Shown here piece by piece: positions 1 through 14,100 of a DNA stretch of 64,000 nucleotides. The number at the start of each line of letters is the position of its first letter. Positions within the stretch are counted from its first letter, which is position 1. This DNA comes from Caenorhabditis remanei (Eukaryota; Nematoda; Chromadorea; Rhabditida; Rhabditidae): contig NC_071331.1 in the NCBI RefSeq assembly GCF_010183535.1, positions 13,330,001-13,394,000 on the forward strand, read 5' to 3'. Under the pieces are notes generated by a model. That model ran no database searches, was not told the DNA's origin, and saw only the letters and a list, made by a program, of their open reading frames with translations. The position numbers and the translations under genes were made by a program.

Positions 1-61
1 CATTCTTAATCTTTTCATTCCGAATAATCACGAATGTTTCAAACATCGGGACCTTCCAATT

Positions 62-70
62 CTGCGTCTC
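62..70 (+). promoter_or_regulatory. CTGCGTCTC promoter-type motif
   Basis: The motif CTGCGTCTC is followed over about 150 bases by CT-rich blocks and an AT-rich stretch. This 9-mer is known as an over-represented, orientation-biased element in promoters of broadly expressed Caenorhabditis genes. The nearest + strand gene starts 7 kb downstream, so the target is uncertain. The same 9-mer occurs at 21326 and 32312, also on the + strand and also ahead of + strand genes. Confidence 0.35.
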
Positions 71-3000
71 TTCAGATTGTGAACTCTCTCATCTCAATCT
101 ATTATATTATATCTAGACGTTCGTTCCTCCTCCTCTTCTTTCACTCTTCTCTTCCATGTCTGCTTCTCTCTGATTCATACACTATTTTCTAGGTTATATG
201 TATATATTGTGCTTTTGGTTGTATGTAAGGCGGAGTGCACTCGGAAAGAGCGACAGAGGGAAAGAAAGAGGGAAAGAGGGAAAAGAGGAATTGGGTGGGG
301 CTCTCAGGGGTTATGCACAGCACGTTTCGTCCCGATGGGCAAGAGAGAAAGCGGAGAAATATTTGGAAATGGAAAGTGTACTTTTGAAAAATGGGGAAAA
401 GAGGAAGAGAGATGGAGAACGGATAAGAGGAGCTGGAGAAGATAATCGACATGTATGGAGTGAGAGAGAATGAAAGATTATGAGATAATGGATACATATC
501 AATCAACATACAATGAAAACGGTATCCGGAGAGCATGAGCTTCACCTCATTTGTTCGAAAACTTTGTCTTTCTCGAGGAACAGATTTTTAGAGACGAGGC
601 CTTTAACACTTTTTAAATGTTAAATCTGTTCTCTGATCCTAGAATCTGGTCCTAGATAGATTTGTTTTGATTACCAGAAAAGCTCTAACATCCCCCCAGA
701 TTAGGTCTCTAACACAAAAAAGCTGCTGGATTGGCCGGAAGAATACATTCAGAGACCGTCTACTAGAGGATAACCACTGAAAATTTAACTTATATTATGT
801 TTCCTACGGTATTCATCTTAGACAGAGCAACGTGATCGGATCGGACAAGCAAGACCTTGGAAGTAGTAGCTTTTCCTAAAGTACGAGAAAAAAGTTATAG
901 AATATGAATGTCATGTTGGATACTCGGGGAAACTATAGAGACTCAGCTCTGAATTTACTGCGTATGGAATGATTGTAAAGAAGAATGCATAGGAGCCAAT
1001 AGGAAATAGTGTACACATTTTTTCAAAAAATCGTATCCCCACCGAATCGTTTCCAACATGTTGCTCAAGACTTTCGACTATGAGCGACGAACTCTTTCAG
1101 TGACTCAATCAATCAAATTTCAGCAGAAAACCTCAGACCTCGTATTTTGTCATAAGCTAACTGATTGTTTCAAGAAGAAAAGTTATATGTTTATGTGCTC
1201 ATACATTGATATGAACTTTAACTTCACAACTATTTCAGAATCCCAATGATTTGATTAGAGCCTATTTACATCAATAAACTCCCATTGGCGTGTTCTGTTC
1301 ATTTTGAGAAACATTAAACTCTTTGTCTAAATCAAAAATAATGATTCTATCCAACTTGATTCGTTTTCCATCATCAAAACAGAATCAGATTTCCCCCCTG
1401 ACAAAAAGAAGTTGCATAAGAAGTTGAATTGAATAGTTGACCTGGAAGAAATGCATTATTTCTGGAGAAACAGCACACAGATTCATCCTACTCCATTTGA
1501 CCTCGAAAAAACATTAATTGTTGTCAAGTCATCTGAAGAAAAGGCTCGAGGTGAGAAGACGAAATGACATAAATATATCCGAATTCGGGAGGAAAACAAT
1601 TCATTTCTTCTTCTCCGATTATGTTTTTGTTTTTACGGTTTGGAAGTTTTGAGAAAGGAATAATCTGGGATAAAGACGGAAAAGTCAGAATGGTTTTCTT
1701 CAGAAAATTTCCATAAGGAAACTAGAGTCTGTTGCTTCCGATAACTGTTGCTTTCGATCGTCAGAGTTTTAAACAGTCTTCATTGTATAGAAAACATGAG
1801 ATGGAAAGGTTTTGTGTTCCATGAAATTGACTTGGCAATGTCCACTGATATATTTGTTTTTCTTTTAGCAAAACAACATGGTTGAGAATAAAAGTCAAAA
1901 TCCTAAACCTGGAATATTCATTTCGAAGAACTAAATTTTGAAAACGTTGATTCAAAAATCTAAAAATTTCCAGTTCCCGAGCATTCCAATTCGCCATTTC
2001 TAACTCTGACAACAAGTTACCATAATATTATCTTTGATTCTTTCCACGTTTCTCTATTCTCGCCCTCTCACAAACAATCATAAACTTTTCCATCCACTGA
2101 ATGACCATTCATCCTCATTTTCTGTCTGTCCCTCTGATGATGCCCCGTTGGGACGGCTGACCTAGATTAGACTATTCCGAGTTGAGTATACGAAGCGATG
2201 CTTCCGTTCTCGGATCATTGAATCATTGTCCGAACTAGTGAAGAGTTGATTGGGCAGTGTGAATGTTGTATAAAGTCAGGAAAGCGATAGGTTAGATAGG
2301 TACAATTCCCAGATAGAAAGCTTACTATGGAATGTGGTTTTGGAAATTATCAATATTTCAGAGTATCCTCAAAAGTTTCGGACTAGTGTGCCATTTTCTT
2401 AAAAACTCCTTCCGTAGAACAGAAACTATTGTTGTCGATTGAAACTGCACTCAAACTTATTAGAGACTCTACTGGAGAAAACTACTCTTAAAAATCGTTC
2501 ATCCTCTGAACACTACGGTTTTTTGTTCTGAAAAACGGCTCGATTCTCTCCAGCTCATTGATCTTTGACATTTCTCTCCAACTCCCATTATTATGATTCT
2601 CAGTCAGTCTGATTCCATCCCATAAACCCCGCCAATCCTGTTACAATAATCCTCACCTGAATAACCTGAATGACCTCTCCCGAATATCGTTTCAAATCCC
2701 GAGAAACTCTACTTTCATTTCGCTTCATTCATAATTATACTACTCAAATCATCCCTCGCTCTTTCAATTTTTCAATTCAATTCCTTCTCTCTTTCTTCTA
2801 AAACTTTTCCACATCCCAATTCAGAAACTTTACGATTTCCATTCCGACGCCATCGTTGTCGCAGAAGTGATGACCTTGTCTTGTGTTAGTACATTCTCTA
2901 CCAATCTCCTACTTTTTCGTTATCCTTCGATGGATAACTGAAGGTTAATCAGTGTGATACCGCAAAGTATCTGTGACGTGGCTCCTCATTTCCTCTCCTC

Positions 3001-4980
3001 ATCCATCGTCCGATAGTTTCTCAATGGCATTTTATCGGGCCGTGGGTGGGCAAATAACACAAAATCTATGACTGAAAAGGAATCTTCCGTCTAGGCAAGG
3101 CCAAATCCTCAATATTTGTTCTTTAAAAATAAAAATAAAGTGCCAAATTTAATGCAAAATTCCGAATTTTTCAAGTTTGCTCAAATCTATGAGCTCATCT
3201 GGGCCAAGTGTTACGAACCGGATGGAGATTTACGGGAAAAAAAATAGTTGAGTTTTGAAACGTTTGTCTGAAAACTTTTCGAAAGCTCACTGCAATACCG
3301 TTTGGTGTACTGGAAGAATAGCAGTTTGAGTTCATGTTATTTGTAAAAACCTCATATGCCTTGTCAATAAATGAAATAAATTCAATTCATTCCGTATCAG
3401 CTATAGCTTTTACTCGAGGGCTCAAACAGAATCTTCTCTTTCAGACAAACTACTGTCTCATTGAGTGCACGTGGAATCAAGCATTCTACGTTTTGCACAA
3501 TAGAGCTTTAAACTGGAAAAAATGGGGAAGGAATAATTAAATAACAGTAGATTACAAATTTTGTGAATTTTAAGAATTTTCCTTCAAATAACTCATGAAA
3601 TCATCCCAATCCCATTTACTTCCACTAACTTTCTTCTCTTAACTACTTTGATCTCTAATCATCTAGCTCCTATTCAATGTCCTTTTTCCGTGTTTTCTCC
3701 TCATTGAAAAGCGCGAAAAGGTGATTGGATGACCGGATCCAGTCCTCTCTTCTATTCCAATTCCTCCGTTCAATCCCATTTCGATCCCTTTTTGCCCCCT
3801 TCCCTCTCTCACCTTCGAAAACCAGTTGTTCCAAAAGCCGAGATGAAAAAGAATCAGCCGGTTTCTACCTCTTCTATATGTATCTATGTATATTCTGAAG
3901 TATGCATTGAGAACAAAAAAGAAGAAAAAGAAGAAGAAGACGTGGGAGACTGTACTGGATAGAATACGAACAATTTCTTTTTCTCTCTATACTCGACAGC
4001 AGGTTTTGCCGATTGTGGTAGGCGTTTTGTCAATGCGGACACACAGACAAAAGTACCTCTTTTCTGTTTTTTTTGACGACTAGCCCCCTGTGGTCAGCTG
4101 ATTTCCAACTTTGTGTTTGTCGTTCAGTTGATGCAAAAACAAATTTTTGTTCGGTGGTCATTCAAATAATCAACCGTTCAGGTCCTTGATCTGGAAGAAT
4201 CAATCAAAAACTAAGTCAATTGGATCAGAATGATTTTGGACACTTTGGCCTCTTAAAGAATATTATTTCTAAACAATTTAACTTTTATTTCTCCCTAGTA
4301 TAGAATTCAGAGCAAAATTTAGGTTGAAACATTTTCAGGAAAATCTGAAGATTTATCTGAAGCAGTTTCAATTCTTCCTAAGTCCGAATATTTGAGTTAA
4401 TCCTTTTTCTGAAATCATCCTCAAAAACAATTTCATTGACATTTCCGGTAGACATGTCCAATTGACCATTTGATTTCATTGAATAGACTCTTGACTTTTA
4501 CTAATTTATGGCCTTTCGCTCAATGACAAACCGTTCGTGACGTCAAAATGAACATTAGAACTTTCTGGAGTATTTCCTAGCAGAAGTGATCTATCCCAAC
4601 ATTCCTATCATTCCAAAAATAAGAAAATTAGCTGTCTCCGCCCTCTCTTCTTACGCCTTCTTTCTCTTTTTTGTTTCATTTGCCAAAAAATGTTTTGCTA
4701 TCATTCAGTTAGTTTACTAAATAGTTACCACAATTACGTTTCAACTTGTTTTCTTCTTCTTCTCCTTCTTTTTTGTATTTTGTCGCTAAATTAGTTTCTT
4801 TTTTTGGATGCAACAAGAGTGTAATCATTGATACTGTTTTTGAAAATTCAATCAGGATCTGATGATGTTCAGTGCACTTCTGATAAAATAGATTGAAAAA
4901 AAATTTCTTCGTATGTACAATTTCTGTGGAGAATTTGAAGAGTAAACCTAGAACTTCCGTTTTTGTTGTTGTCTACTTTT

Positions 4981-5014
4981 ATGCGCGAGTTCAATCCGGA
5001 GAAGCTCGGCAAAG
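4981..5014 (+). CDS. Candidate isolated first coding exon
   Basis: An ATG opens a short reading frame (MREFNPEKLGK plus one base) that ends at a good donor, GTAATT. Base composition differs sharply from the T-rich surroundings, with CG-containing codons such as CGC, GAG, CCG and GGC, which looks like coding sequence. The exon ends in phase 1, as does the first exon at 7140-7224. It could therefore splice to 7344 and give an alternative N-terminus for the GNAT-like gene. No transcript evidence is available, and it could equally be a chance frame or belong to another gene. Confidence 0.3.
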
Positions 5015-7139
5015 GTAATTCTCCAAATCTTCCATTTCATTGCAAAAAAGGGTTCCTGTGCTCCTTTCGGATGTAACTGTTGAACCTAAGATTACCAGAA
5101 AAAGTTATCAACTACATAAATGAAGCTCTACACTTTTCCTTTCAAAAAATGTTACAATGGAACAATCTGTGACTCCGTGAAACACTGTCAAAGTCTTCGT
5201 TTTTTTCAACGGAGAGATGTCGAAATAAATCGCAAAAGCCTTCTGTCCAGTACCGTTTGAGACTATTTTTAATTATCACCATCATCATTTTTAGCTATAA
5301 AAATAACTGTGTTTGATTTTTGAAATTACGTTGTCATCCTTCTCCCGTTTTGTCATCTAAAAATCCCGTTCTTCCATTCAATCCTTCATCCCCATCTTCT
5401 TCTTGATTCTGCCATTGACAATCCTTCTGATGTAGACAAAGGAATGAGAGAAGAAGAAGAAGATATGTAAGTACAGAAGAGATACAAGAATACAAATGAC
5501 AAGTGTCTGATGAACAGTGATAATGAATCGGACGGAGAGCGCATGATGATGCTTTCGATGGCGATGATGATGGTGATAAACTTGATTATGTCAGAGGGAG
5601 AGAATGGAAACATTCGTATTCGGCAGATTTGTGGCAAACCTATTCCAAGTTCTTCGTTTCCTGTTTTAGTGATAGATGACAGATGAGTAATCGGCAGTTT
5701 TCGGAGAGAAAGAGGAAAGAGATTTCTTCCTGAAATTCCGTAGCGTAGCCGATTTCTGTGTCATTGAATATCCTGGTAGATTTAGAAGAGAACTAGAAAA
5801 ACTAAACATTGAAATTCAATAGGTCTTCAGCTTTTCACTACTGTTCATTCCTTCCAAATTATTCTATAGGCAGCCCTAAACCGTCCTAGATTTCTGTTTC
5901 TGGAGATGCAGCTTATTTTTACAACCTTCATCTATCCGCCTTCCCTATTTTTCTCAAATTCACCGCAACGACCTTGATGAAGTCCCCAGTTGGGGAGGTC
6001 GGCTAATCCTACCATCCTAAAACTACGACCAATTATTTTTACCCTCTCTTCGAAACCTTCAGTCAATCTTCATACGCATGTTTCTTTTTTCATAGCTTTA
6101 TACCTTATTGTTTCACGGACTTTGGTGACTGATAGAATAGAAAATTTTAACAGTTGGATCTGAAACTGAAAACAGTTGTGGGCGTTGTTCTATATTCTAG
6201 AAGTATAAACTTGGAAAATCGCATTAAAAGAAAAACCATCTTTTCCATTAATATTGATAATTTCTTAGAAAGTTTTCGGAGTTTGTGGGGCCCGTGCCAA
6301 GAAGGTCAACCTGCTTTTGGGTGAAGTTCTCACAAAGTTATAGGAGGGCTAATATTTCAGACGATCATTAGTCCAAATAATCGAGGGTACAAGGTCTTTG
6401 GGCAGAGTTGCCAATCTTTAGGACGTTACGATCTCGGTTTAGAAGCCTTTCGTTGGCTTGGATGGTCCAGTTGGTTTTGCCAAGAATGTTGTGATCTATA
6501 TGCTGAAAATTTTCCTGTCTAAGAATCCAGCTGAAAACTGTCTCTCATCAGTTTCACTAAACCGAACAGATATAACTTCTTTGAATCCGAAAATTGACTT
6601 TGAACATCTTCAAACTTCGAGATCAACTTCAGATATCTTTGAGATAAAAAACCAAGAAACTGAACTTCTAAAAGTTCACCCCGTAAATTCTATTCAACCT
6701 CCTCTCCTCCGTTTTCCTTATCCTAATTTTCTGCAAATGCCGCCCGAATTTGCCGTACTCCTTATCAAATCCCTTTGAATTTATTCTTCAGTATTTCGGA
6801 AACCTTGAGAATATTCTCTCCTTCATCAAGTCCCACCTCTCTTCTCTTTTATCCGGTTATCTTTTTCTTTCTTTTCATTGTTCCTCCTCTCTTTATCACT
6901 TTCTTCTTCTCCTTTTATCACCTTTTTCCATGTAGATTCGGAGATTGTATAGATGTGAACTTGCAGAAAATATATCTATATGTACTTTGTACACGCAAGA
7001 ATTTTCGGGAAAAAATGGGAGAAAGTGGTCTATGAGTTCAAAGTTGAGAAATCTGAAATGTTATTCTTCAATCCCGTTGTACTGTGTAATTTCCCAAAAA
7101 CTAAATATTGTGTTTTCAGAGAAGTAAACTTTCATAATA

Positions 7140-8413
7140 ATGTCAGTGGAACTTGCTCAACTAAACAAATTGGATACCACCAAACTACCAGAATCCAGTG
7201 TTGCTTTCGTCAAAAACGCTTCTGGTAAGAATTATGTTTCTATCAGTGTGACTTGCTTTTAAAAAGTGGTCTACCGAGACAGAAGGCCTATTACTTTTCT
7301 TTATAAAAAGTTCTTTAAAATTATCAAAATTTAAATTTTCCAGGCAAGACCCTTGCTCGTGAAACCATAATTAAATACACTCCATCCCTTGCCTACGCTG
7401 TTGTCCAAGAACTCGATTCTACGATTCTTGGAAAAGATATTCTTGTTGAGAAGAAGCCAGAAGATGACCTTCAACTCAAGCTTATCACCATTGAGGTAAG
7501 ATTAGCCACTACAAAAACTAGCTTGATAATTTCCCAATCTTATAGAAAGTGAAAGAGAATCGACGCCTTCTTCCAATTGCTCAACAATTCCATACAGTTC
7601 CAGATGGAAGACATGCTGAGTGCCATATGACTGATGTTCTTTCAACTCATTCTCTCGGAACTTACAATCTGGATCTCAAGAAAAATGTGACCATCGATTC
7701 GTTTGAGGTTTGTCGATTCAGAAATAGTAAGAGACTTTCTGGTAGTTTGGAAATAAAATTCATTGTTTAAAAATGTAAATTAAAAAAAAAGAATTTTCAG
7801 CTGACCGACTCATGGAGAGACGATGCTGGATTCATTGTCACTGACAGAAATATTTATATTCAAGGGACTTATGACGTGGCGAAACTTCTCCCAACTCTTC
7901 TTCCATCTTCTCGTAAGTCCATGACCCTTCATCCCAAAAAAAGAAGTAAAAATATTTCAGAAAAAGTGACACCATACACGAAGACTGACTTCGACTTGGT
8001 TTCTGACTTCGATTCGACAGTATGCGGATTCTCTCGTGACGCCTATCTCACTCTTCTTCTCTCTTCTTCGTCGACAATTCTTCTTGCCAAATCCTCGGGA
8101 TCCATCGATGGAATTATTGTTGGAAACGGATCCGACAGAATCAATTTGATCTATGCTGAAACTATTGAAATTGCTCATGCTCTTCTCAAATCTTATGTAG
8201 AGAAGACGAAAGTGAAGCAAGTCATTTTGTTCACTGTTCAAGGAATCTGGGAGTGTGAGCCAACAAAGAAACGGGCGGTCCACAGAAGACATACTAGAGC
8301 TGTTCCTTCTCTTATCAAATGGGCCAAGGTTTGATCAATTCTGAAATTTCCTTTGCTTTTCAATTAAATATTTTCAGATCTACGCGTTGAACATGGGTGT
8401 CCACATCGTTTAA
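7140..8413 (+). CDS. GNAT-like (YitH/Acetyltransf_18-type) protein, 304 aa
   Basis: Six exons: 7140-7224, 7344-7495, 7546-7707, 7801-7912, 7961-8328 and 8378-8413. A TTTTCAG acceptor ends at 7119, 20 bases before the ATG, which suits a spliced leader or a 5' UTR intron. There is no signal peptide or membrane segment. The C-terminal half (about residues 165-280) has a run with DSTVCGFSRDAYL, then DGIIVGNG, then an alternation of strands and helices ending in RHTRAVPSLIKW and GVHIV. This resembles the second acyltransferase-like domain of a nematode GNAT family related to bacterial YitH. A typical acetyl-CoA loop (Q/R-x-x-G-x-G/A) is not obvious, so catalysis is unproven. The stop lies 257 bases from the convergent smg-7 stop. 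The family call rests on remembered pattern, not a search. Confidence 0.75.
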
Positions 8414-8670
8414 AACCAACAGAAATTCTAATTTTTTGAATTATTTTTTCATAACTAAATTCTGAAATTTATATATATTTTTATTCCTCCAATTATCCAA
8501 CTCCCCTCCCTCCATCCACATATCCCACAATCCACCAAAGTGTTCTTAACCTCCTCCTATTTTTCCAATTTTAAAGCATGCATTGTAACTTTGAATTCTT
8601 TTATTAAACGTTTCCAAAACATTATATTATTAAAATTAACAAGAACAACCACAGAACACGTGTTTTAAAC

Positions 8671-10351
8671 TCAAAACAACTCGTCATCCGTGTCATTCGA
8701 TTCGTTCAAACGTGGAGCTCTGCCACGACGACGTCCACGTTGCAGAATCTCTTCATCGGATGATTCTGGATCTTCTCGTCGTTGAGCTTTTACGGGAGAT
8801 CTAGAAGTTGGCTTCAATGGAGATGAATTGTTTGAGCTTGCTTGCTCAGTCGATGTGTTGAATTCAGTTCCTTCTGATTCGTCTACTATTGTTCCTTTGA
8901 ATATTTCAATCAAATGAGACTTCTTCAGAGGATATTGTCTTTCTTCAAGACAGTGGAAGTATCTGAACCCGTCAGTATCACTTATGACGTCATCGGAAGA
9001 TCCTGAAGTCATGAGCCAATCGACGACCGTTCTGACGTCTCCGGATGTTTCAGATTCTTCGATCTCTTCAAGAAGTTTTGGCGCACTATGGAAGAACGTC
9101 AGAAGATGCAAAAGATTCGAAATTTCAAGTACATCTTCTGCTTCTTCGATTCTATTAGCCAACGTTTCCAGAAGAATTCGATAGGAAATTGTCCAGATAG
9201 TGCTGATATATCCAACGGCTCGTTGTTCTAGTTCAGTACCATCTTCTGAAAAATTAAGAAAATTTTGATTTTGAAAATTTATAACAGAACGGACCTAAAT
9301 GTTCATAAACCGACATGAGTGACACAATCATTTCTTTCGACGTGGCCAATTTTTCACTAATTGTTCGAAGTAGAGTTTCGGAGTTTTCGATTTCCAGAAG
9401 CTACAAAAAAGGTTTAATGCATCGAAGCGGTATGATTTTGAAGCTTACAAAATGAATTTTCGCCAAACAAGACAGATATAATTCGTTGACTGGCATCGAT
9501 TTGGAAATGTCTGAAAGTTGAGTAATAGTTAAAATTCAAAAAATAACAAAAATCACCTCGATTAGCAAACTTTTTGAATATTGTGGTCAGACTTCCAGTA
9601 GCTGATGGAAACTCGAGAGAAGCATGAAGAGCACGAGTGTGGAAATATACGCTTTCCAAGTATTGAGCACTGAATAATGATGGGGTTTAGTGTTTAATTC
9701 TAAACGGAAAGTTACCTGAAAACTGAAATTAGTCCGAGTTGATTCCAAACTGCTCCGTCTGCCGGATTGATTCGACATGATTGTTCGTAGAGTTCTCTCG
9801 CTTTTGGCAAACAATCCTATAATATAATTGAATGAGAAAATTAATTCCTCGAATTGTCAATTTTCTCACTTTGTATCTCATTAAATCTCCAATTCTCAAA
9901 AGAATATACGCCATGAAAACTCGAGAATTCTTCTTCGATTTCACTGGTTTTCTATCCGAATAAACTGGGGAATTCCATCTCATATGTGGTGAAATATCCT
10001 GTCCGAAACTAGGTATTTCGTAGTGACAATCAACAAGAAGTGACAATTCAGTCATGAATCCCATCGCCAAATTTTGAACATTCAAGTCGACGACTCGATC
10101 ATTTTCTGATGCTTTTCGCATTTCGTCCATCATTTTTTTCAGTTTACTCCAATATTTCATATCCAATCTTTTAGAAACAGACATTTCGAAATCAGCAACG
10201 AACATTTTCATTATATGCTGAATATTTCAATATTTCAACTTTTGATTGGCTGATGTCCATGATTTCTTACCCTTAAGTACTGTGGAGCACTTTCTACGCC
10301 ACGTGGCATCTTTTTCAGTTCAATGAGAAGCTCTTCCCATTCTTCTGACAT
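8671..10351 (-). CDS. smg-7: SMG-7-like nonsense-mediated decay factor, 461 aa
   Basis: Seven exons on the - strand: 10271-10351, 9870-10217, 9716-9816, 9557-9669, 9449-9510, 9295-9400 and 8671-9245. The N-terminal half carries the 14-3-3-like and TPR signature of the EST1/SMG5/6/7 family: a helix with SRVFMAYILLRIGDLMRYK, then KARELYEQSCRINPADGAVWNQLGLIS and YLESVYFHTRALHASLEFPSA. In this family the fold reads phosphorylated SMG-2/UPF1 during decay of transcripts with premature stops. The C-terminus is acidic and serine-rich with a basic patch (RGRRRGRAPR), and there is no PIN domain, which argues against SMG-6. The length is close to the worm SMG-7 I remember (about 458 aa). An acceptor (TTTATAG) lies 8 bases before the ATG. 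The gene follows lin-45 on the same strand, 787 bases away. SMG-5 is the main alternative. Confidence 0.8.
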
Positions 10352-11138
10352 GTTTGGTACTATAAATAAATAAATGCATTTGCAATTTTCGTTTTTTCTC
10401 AAGTATGTAATTGTATAGGAATCTGCAAATTCTGTTCGATTACAATAAACGCCAAGAGGAATCAGACGAAACAAGATTTATCTTCAGTTTGGTTGGAGAA
10501 AATTCAGTTCAGAAACCCGGCTCATAAAAGGAATAGGAATGATACACTTCGACTTTAGGAGGGAGAGAAAATTCTAAATTTTCGAAGGAAAACAAAAAAG
10601 AGTTGAAAAGGGAAGGATTCTACATAAATCTATACATACAGAGAGAATCTTTGGGATGTTTTGTAGAGACAGAAGAACTGGAGGAACGTATGAATTTTCA
10701 AAACATCTGAAAATAACTAAAACATCAAAAAGCATCAAAAGTCAGAAAGAATCTACCGGTTTGTCAGCCGAAACAAAAATATGAAAACAATCACAATTTC
10801 ACATGCGGGAACGATTGCGGAGGACTTAGACTGGGGGACAAGGGGATTTTTGGTATATTTTCGAAATATTTGGTGAATAAGAGTTAAGACAATAATATTC
10901 AGAGTAGAGATGAATAATAGAACAGGATTCAATGTGATGTGAAGGAATTAGTAAAAAACGATTGATCATATTAATCTTCGATGAAGCAGGGGTTAGTGTA
11001 CACGGGAGGGGGAAGAAAATCACTGGGAAGTTGATGGAATAGAATCGGGAAAACAACGGTGCTTCGTAGGAAATTGATTGATACAGAGAGCGAGCCGTCT
11101 GATATCAATCGATTCCCACGTAGTCATGAAAAAAAAAA
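10352..11138 (-). other. Interval between smg-7 start and lin-45 stop
   Basis: This interval should hold the lin-45 3' UTR and the smg-7 5' region. The 5' edge of smg-7 exon 1 is set by a TTTATAG acceptor ending at 10360. No further coding exon is visible. The distance is long for a worm operon (usually about 100-400 bases), so joint transcription with lin-45 is possible but not shown. Confidence 0.45.
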
Positions 11139-14100
11139 CTAAATAAGTCCGTAGACGTTGTAATATGCCTTTTTGTTGGCAGCTGCAGCTGCTGCAGCGG
11201 ATTGTGGTGTTTTTGCAGTTGCAGGTGGAATGTATGTAGAAGATACCATTTGACTTCTCATAACGGCATCCATCACAGAATACTGCGAATCGTAGTGAAG
11301 AACATTTGGTGCTGATTGAGAACGTGTCAGTTTAGGTAGAATAATGTCGCGCAAACGTTCGAGAACCTAAATGATATCGTTAGATCTAAAATAAAGAACT
11401 TGAGAACACTCACGTCTCCGAAAACTGGTCTCTCATTCCTATCGAACATAATACAATTGTCATACAACTTGAGCAAACTCTTTGGCGTATCATGACGAAT
11501 TTTCGTTCGATCCGGCCTCAAATATCCTCTACCAACCATGAAAAGTATCTGATCTCGGTTGTTAATGTTGGAATATGGAAGGTGTGAGGAGAGAATTTCG
11601 TACATGCAGACTCCAAATGAATACACATCCGACTGTGGCGTATACGGATTATCATCTTGCATTCGGATTACTTCGGGAGCCATCCACAATATACTACCAG
11701 TTGGCTGTTGTTGTGGTTGACCTCCGTTGACAGTCCATTTCGTTTTGACAGTTGCCAAACCGAAATCTCCTATTTTGACAGTTGACATATCGTCCATGAG
11801 GAATATGTTGTTCGTTTTAAGATCACTGCAAGTAGAATATCAGAAATTTGGAGACATCTACTTTCTACTCACCGATGTATAATGTTCTTTGAGTGCAAAT
11901 AATTCATGCCAAGGGACACCTGTTTCAGTATATCAATAACGGCGCTCATTTCGAACTCAACGCGAGGTTCTGAAAACAAATTAATTCTGTTAGATTATTA
12001 TTATCGTTAATTCCTACCTTGAACATGAATGTGCCTGTACAAACTGGATCCTTCACACCATTGCGTGATAATTGCTATCTCTGGCTCTCTAACCCATCCC
12101 ATGAACAACAAAACATTGAGATGACGAGTCTTCTTGAGCACTGCGACTTCATTTTTGAATGCAGCCAATTGCGAAGGCGACGGATCCACAACATTCAATT
12201 TTTTGATAGCAACGGTTCCGAAAAATTCGCCCCGATACACGGTACCGAATGAACCAGATCCGACTTTATAGTGTATCTAAAAAAATAATGTTTTGGCCAT
12301 TCTTTGCGATGGACACCTACCAAGAACTCATTTGGCAAAATTTCCCAATCTTCATGATGTGGTTTCTGTGGTGGACGAGATCTTTGGGCTTCGATGCGTT
12401 CTCCAGGCGATCGGCTTCGGTTTCGGAAGAATCCGGGTGATATCTGAAATTTTTCGATGCCATTATGATTTTTCAAAGAAAAACTATCATACCTTTTGTG
12501 GAGGCGCTGATTGTGGTGGCGTCAGTGGAAGAGCATGTAGATGGGCAGCGACAAGAGATGAAGTGGTTGATCCCGTAACATTTGACGGTTGGCCGATTAG
12601 ACCGCCAGGAGGCGAAGAGCATGTTGAAGACGGAGAATTGGAACCAAGCGGTGTACAATCGACAAGCGGATGCAAACGATTCATTCGAGCACCTGAAAAA
12701 TATTTTTCTTCGTGGAAATGAATGGAAAAATCGCCGCATTGAAAAATTTAACGAGAAATTTTTTGTAGGCGAAACCGCGCCGCACTTTCACTGAACGCTC
12801 CGCCCACATTGTGCAACAGTGCTCGAAAACACTGCCGCATTAATTCAATGAGGGCATGGCGTAGTGACGACAGCGATTTAGCTTGAATACATTTGTCTGA
12901 GTCAGTAATAAATACTCCGGAAAGTTTCTAACAATTAGTTCGAACATCTTTGCTGATTCATCGCGATGTTCTTGTCCTAACCTGGCAAAATATGTCCACC
13001 ACTATAGCAATGCGGCCGACGTGCTTGCGTTGAAAGTAATGATCCCGTTTTGTCTTTTGACTCTTCTTCCAGCCGTTTAGCTTCCAGTGCATCAAGAATA
13101 CGTTGCTGGAAAAGAAATAAAGATTTCGAAACAGAAAAACGAAAAAATAAGTTACATTGTGCTGCACTGTCGCTTCATCGTTGATTGCATTTATGTTTGG
13201 TGCAGAAGAGCTTCTATCCCGTGGATATGGTCCAGCAGGTGACAATTGAGCCGTTTCTGCCTGTGGAGATACTGTCAATGGATGCCTTTTGACACCACCC
13301 GTTCGCTTAATACTCGTCAAATCTGGATGAGAACTGTCTGGTGTCGCCGCTGGACTTTGTCCGCTCGTTGGTGCAAGACCCGCAAGCACGATTTCGGCGA
13401 CTGATCTGTCCGGGCCTTCGACTTCCGATGCTATCCCGAATAGTTGTTTGACAAGCTGAAAATGATAAAATTCTAATTTGAAATGGATAGAGGTGAGCAT
13501 ACATCCTCATTCTTCGGCACCGATTGTAGCAAATCACAGTAGAGAGGAGCGAATGATGAGCATCGTTGATGAAATTTGAATTGACAAAATTCACATCGAA
13601 ACCCCATCATCCATATCGGATTATTGCACACATCACACGACTTTGGTGGAATAAACGTTCTCCGAACAATTGCATGTTTTATAGAAGATACTGTGTTGAG
13701 ATATTCCGAATGAACCCATAACTCGTTACCCGGGAGACGCGAGGCTATTTCTTCCATTGTCAACTGCAAGATTAAAATGTAAAATGAAGGGTTTCCTTGG
13801 TAACCCGCTCATGTCCACAAACGTTCTCACGCATTCACATACTTTTCTCGTGTTTACACCCTTCTTCACACTTGTTTTCGAACATAAGTTCCTTATAATT
13901 TTGGTTTACTCGCTTTATGACTAACCGATAAATCAATTGATTCTTGTTTTGGATCCGGTGACGTATTCACGTGGCACAACTGAGGTGTGATGTTTCGTTT
14001 TTTGAGCAATTTCGAAATTGCATCTCTAGCTGTTTCACCGGGTCGAACCTGTAATTAAAATATTGCAAAATCTTCATCACTTTATTTCTAAAACTCACCT

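Larger units (their letters stand above)
1..7139. other. 7.1-kb stretch without an established gene
   Basis: No chain of coding exons could be assembled on either strand here. The + strand is rich in T and in CT runs, and the short open frames look like chance products of low-complexity sequence. Two items stand out: a CTGCGTCTC motif near position 62 followed by pyrimidine-rich blocks, and a 34-nt candidate coding exon at 4981-5014. Both could belong to a long 5' region of the gene at 7140, or to a neighbouring gene outside the window. I see no tRNA or recognisable small-RNA gene. Confidence 0.5.

Noticed and set aside
189..545. Open frames on both strands of the first 550 bases
   Set aside because: They are low-complexity products of CT- and GA-rich sequence with no splice-bounded structure or family resemblance.
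961..990. Sequence reminiscent of the miR-1 mature strand (TGGAATG...AAAGAAG)
   Set aside because: The similarity is broken by an insertion and no hairpin partner was found.
11925..11932. CTGTTTCA inside lin-45
   Set aside because: It lies in a coding exon, so it is not evidence for a 21U-RNA gene.
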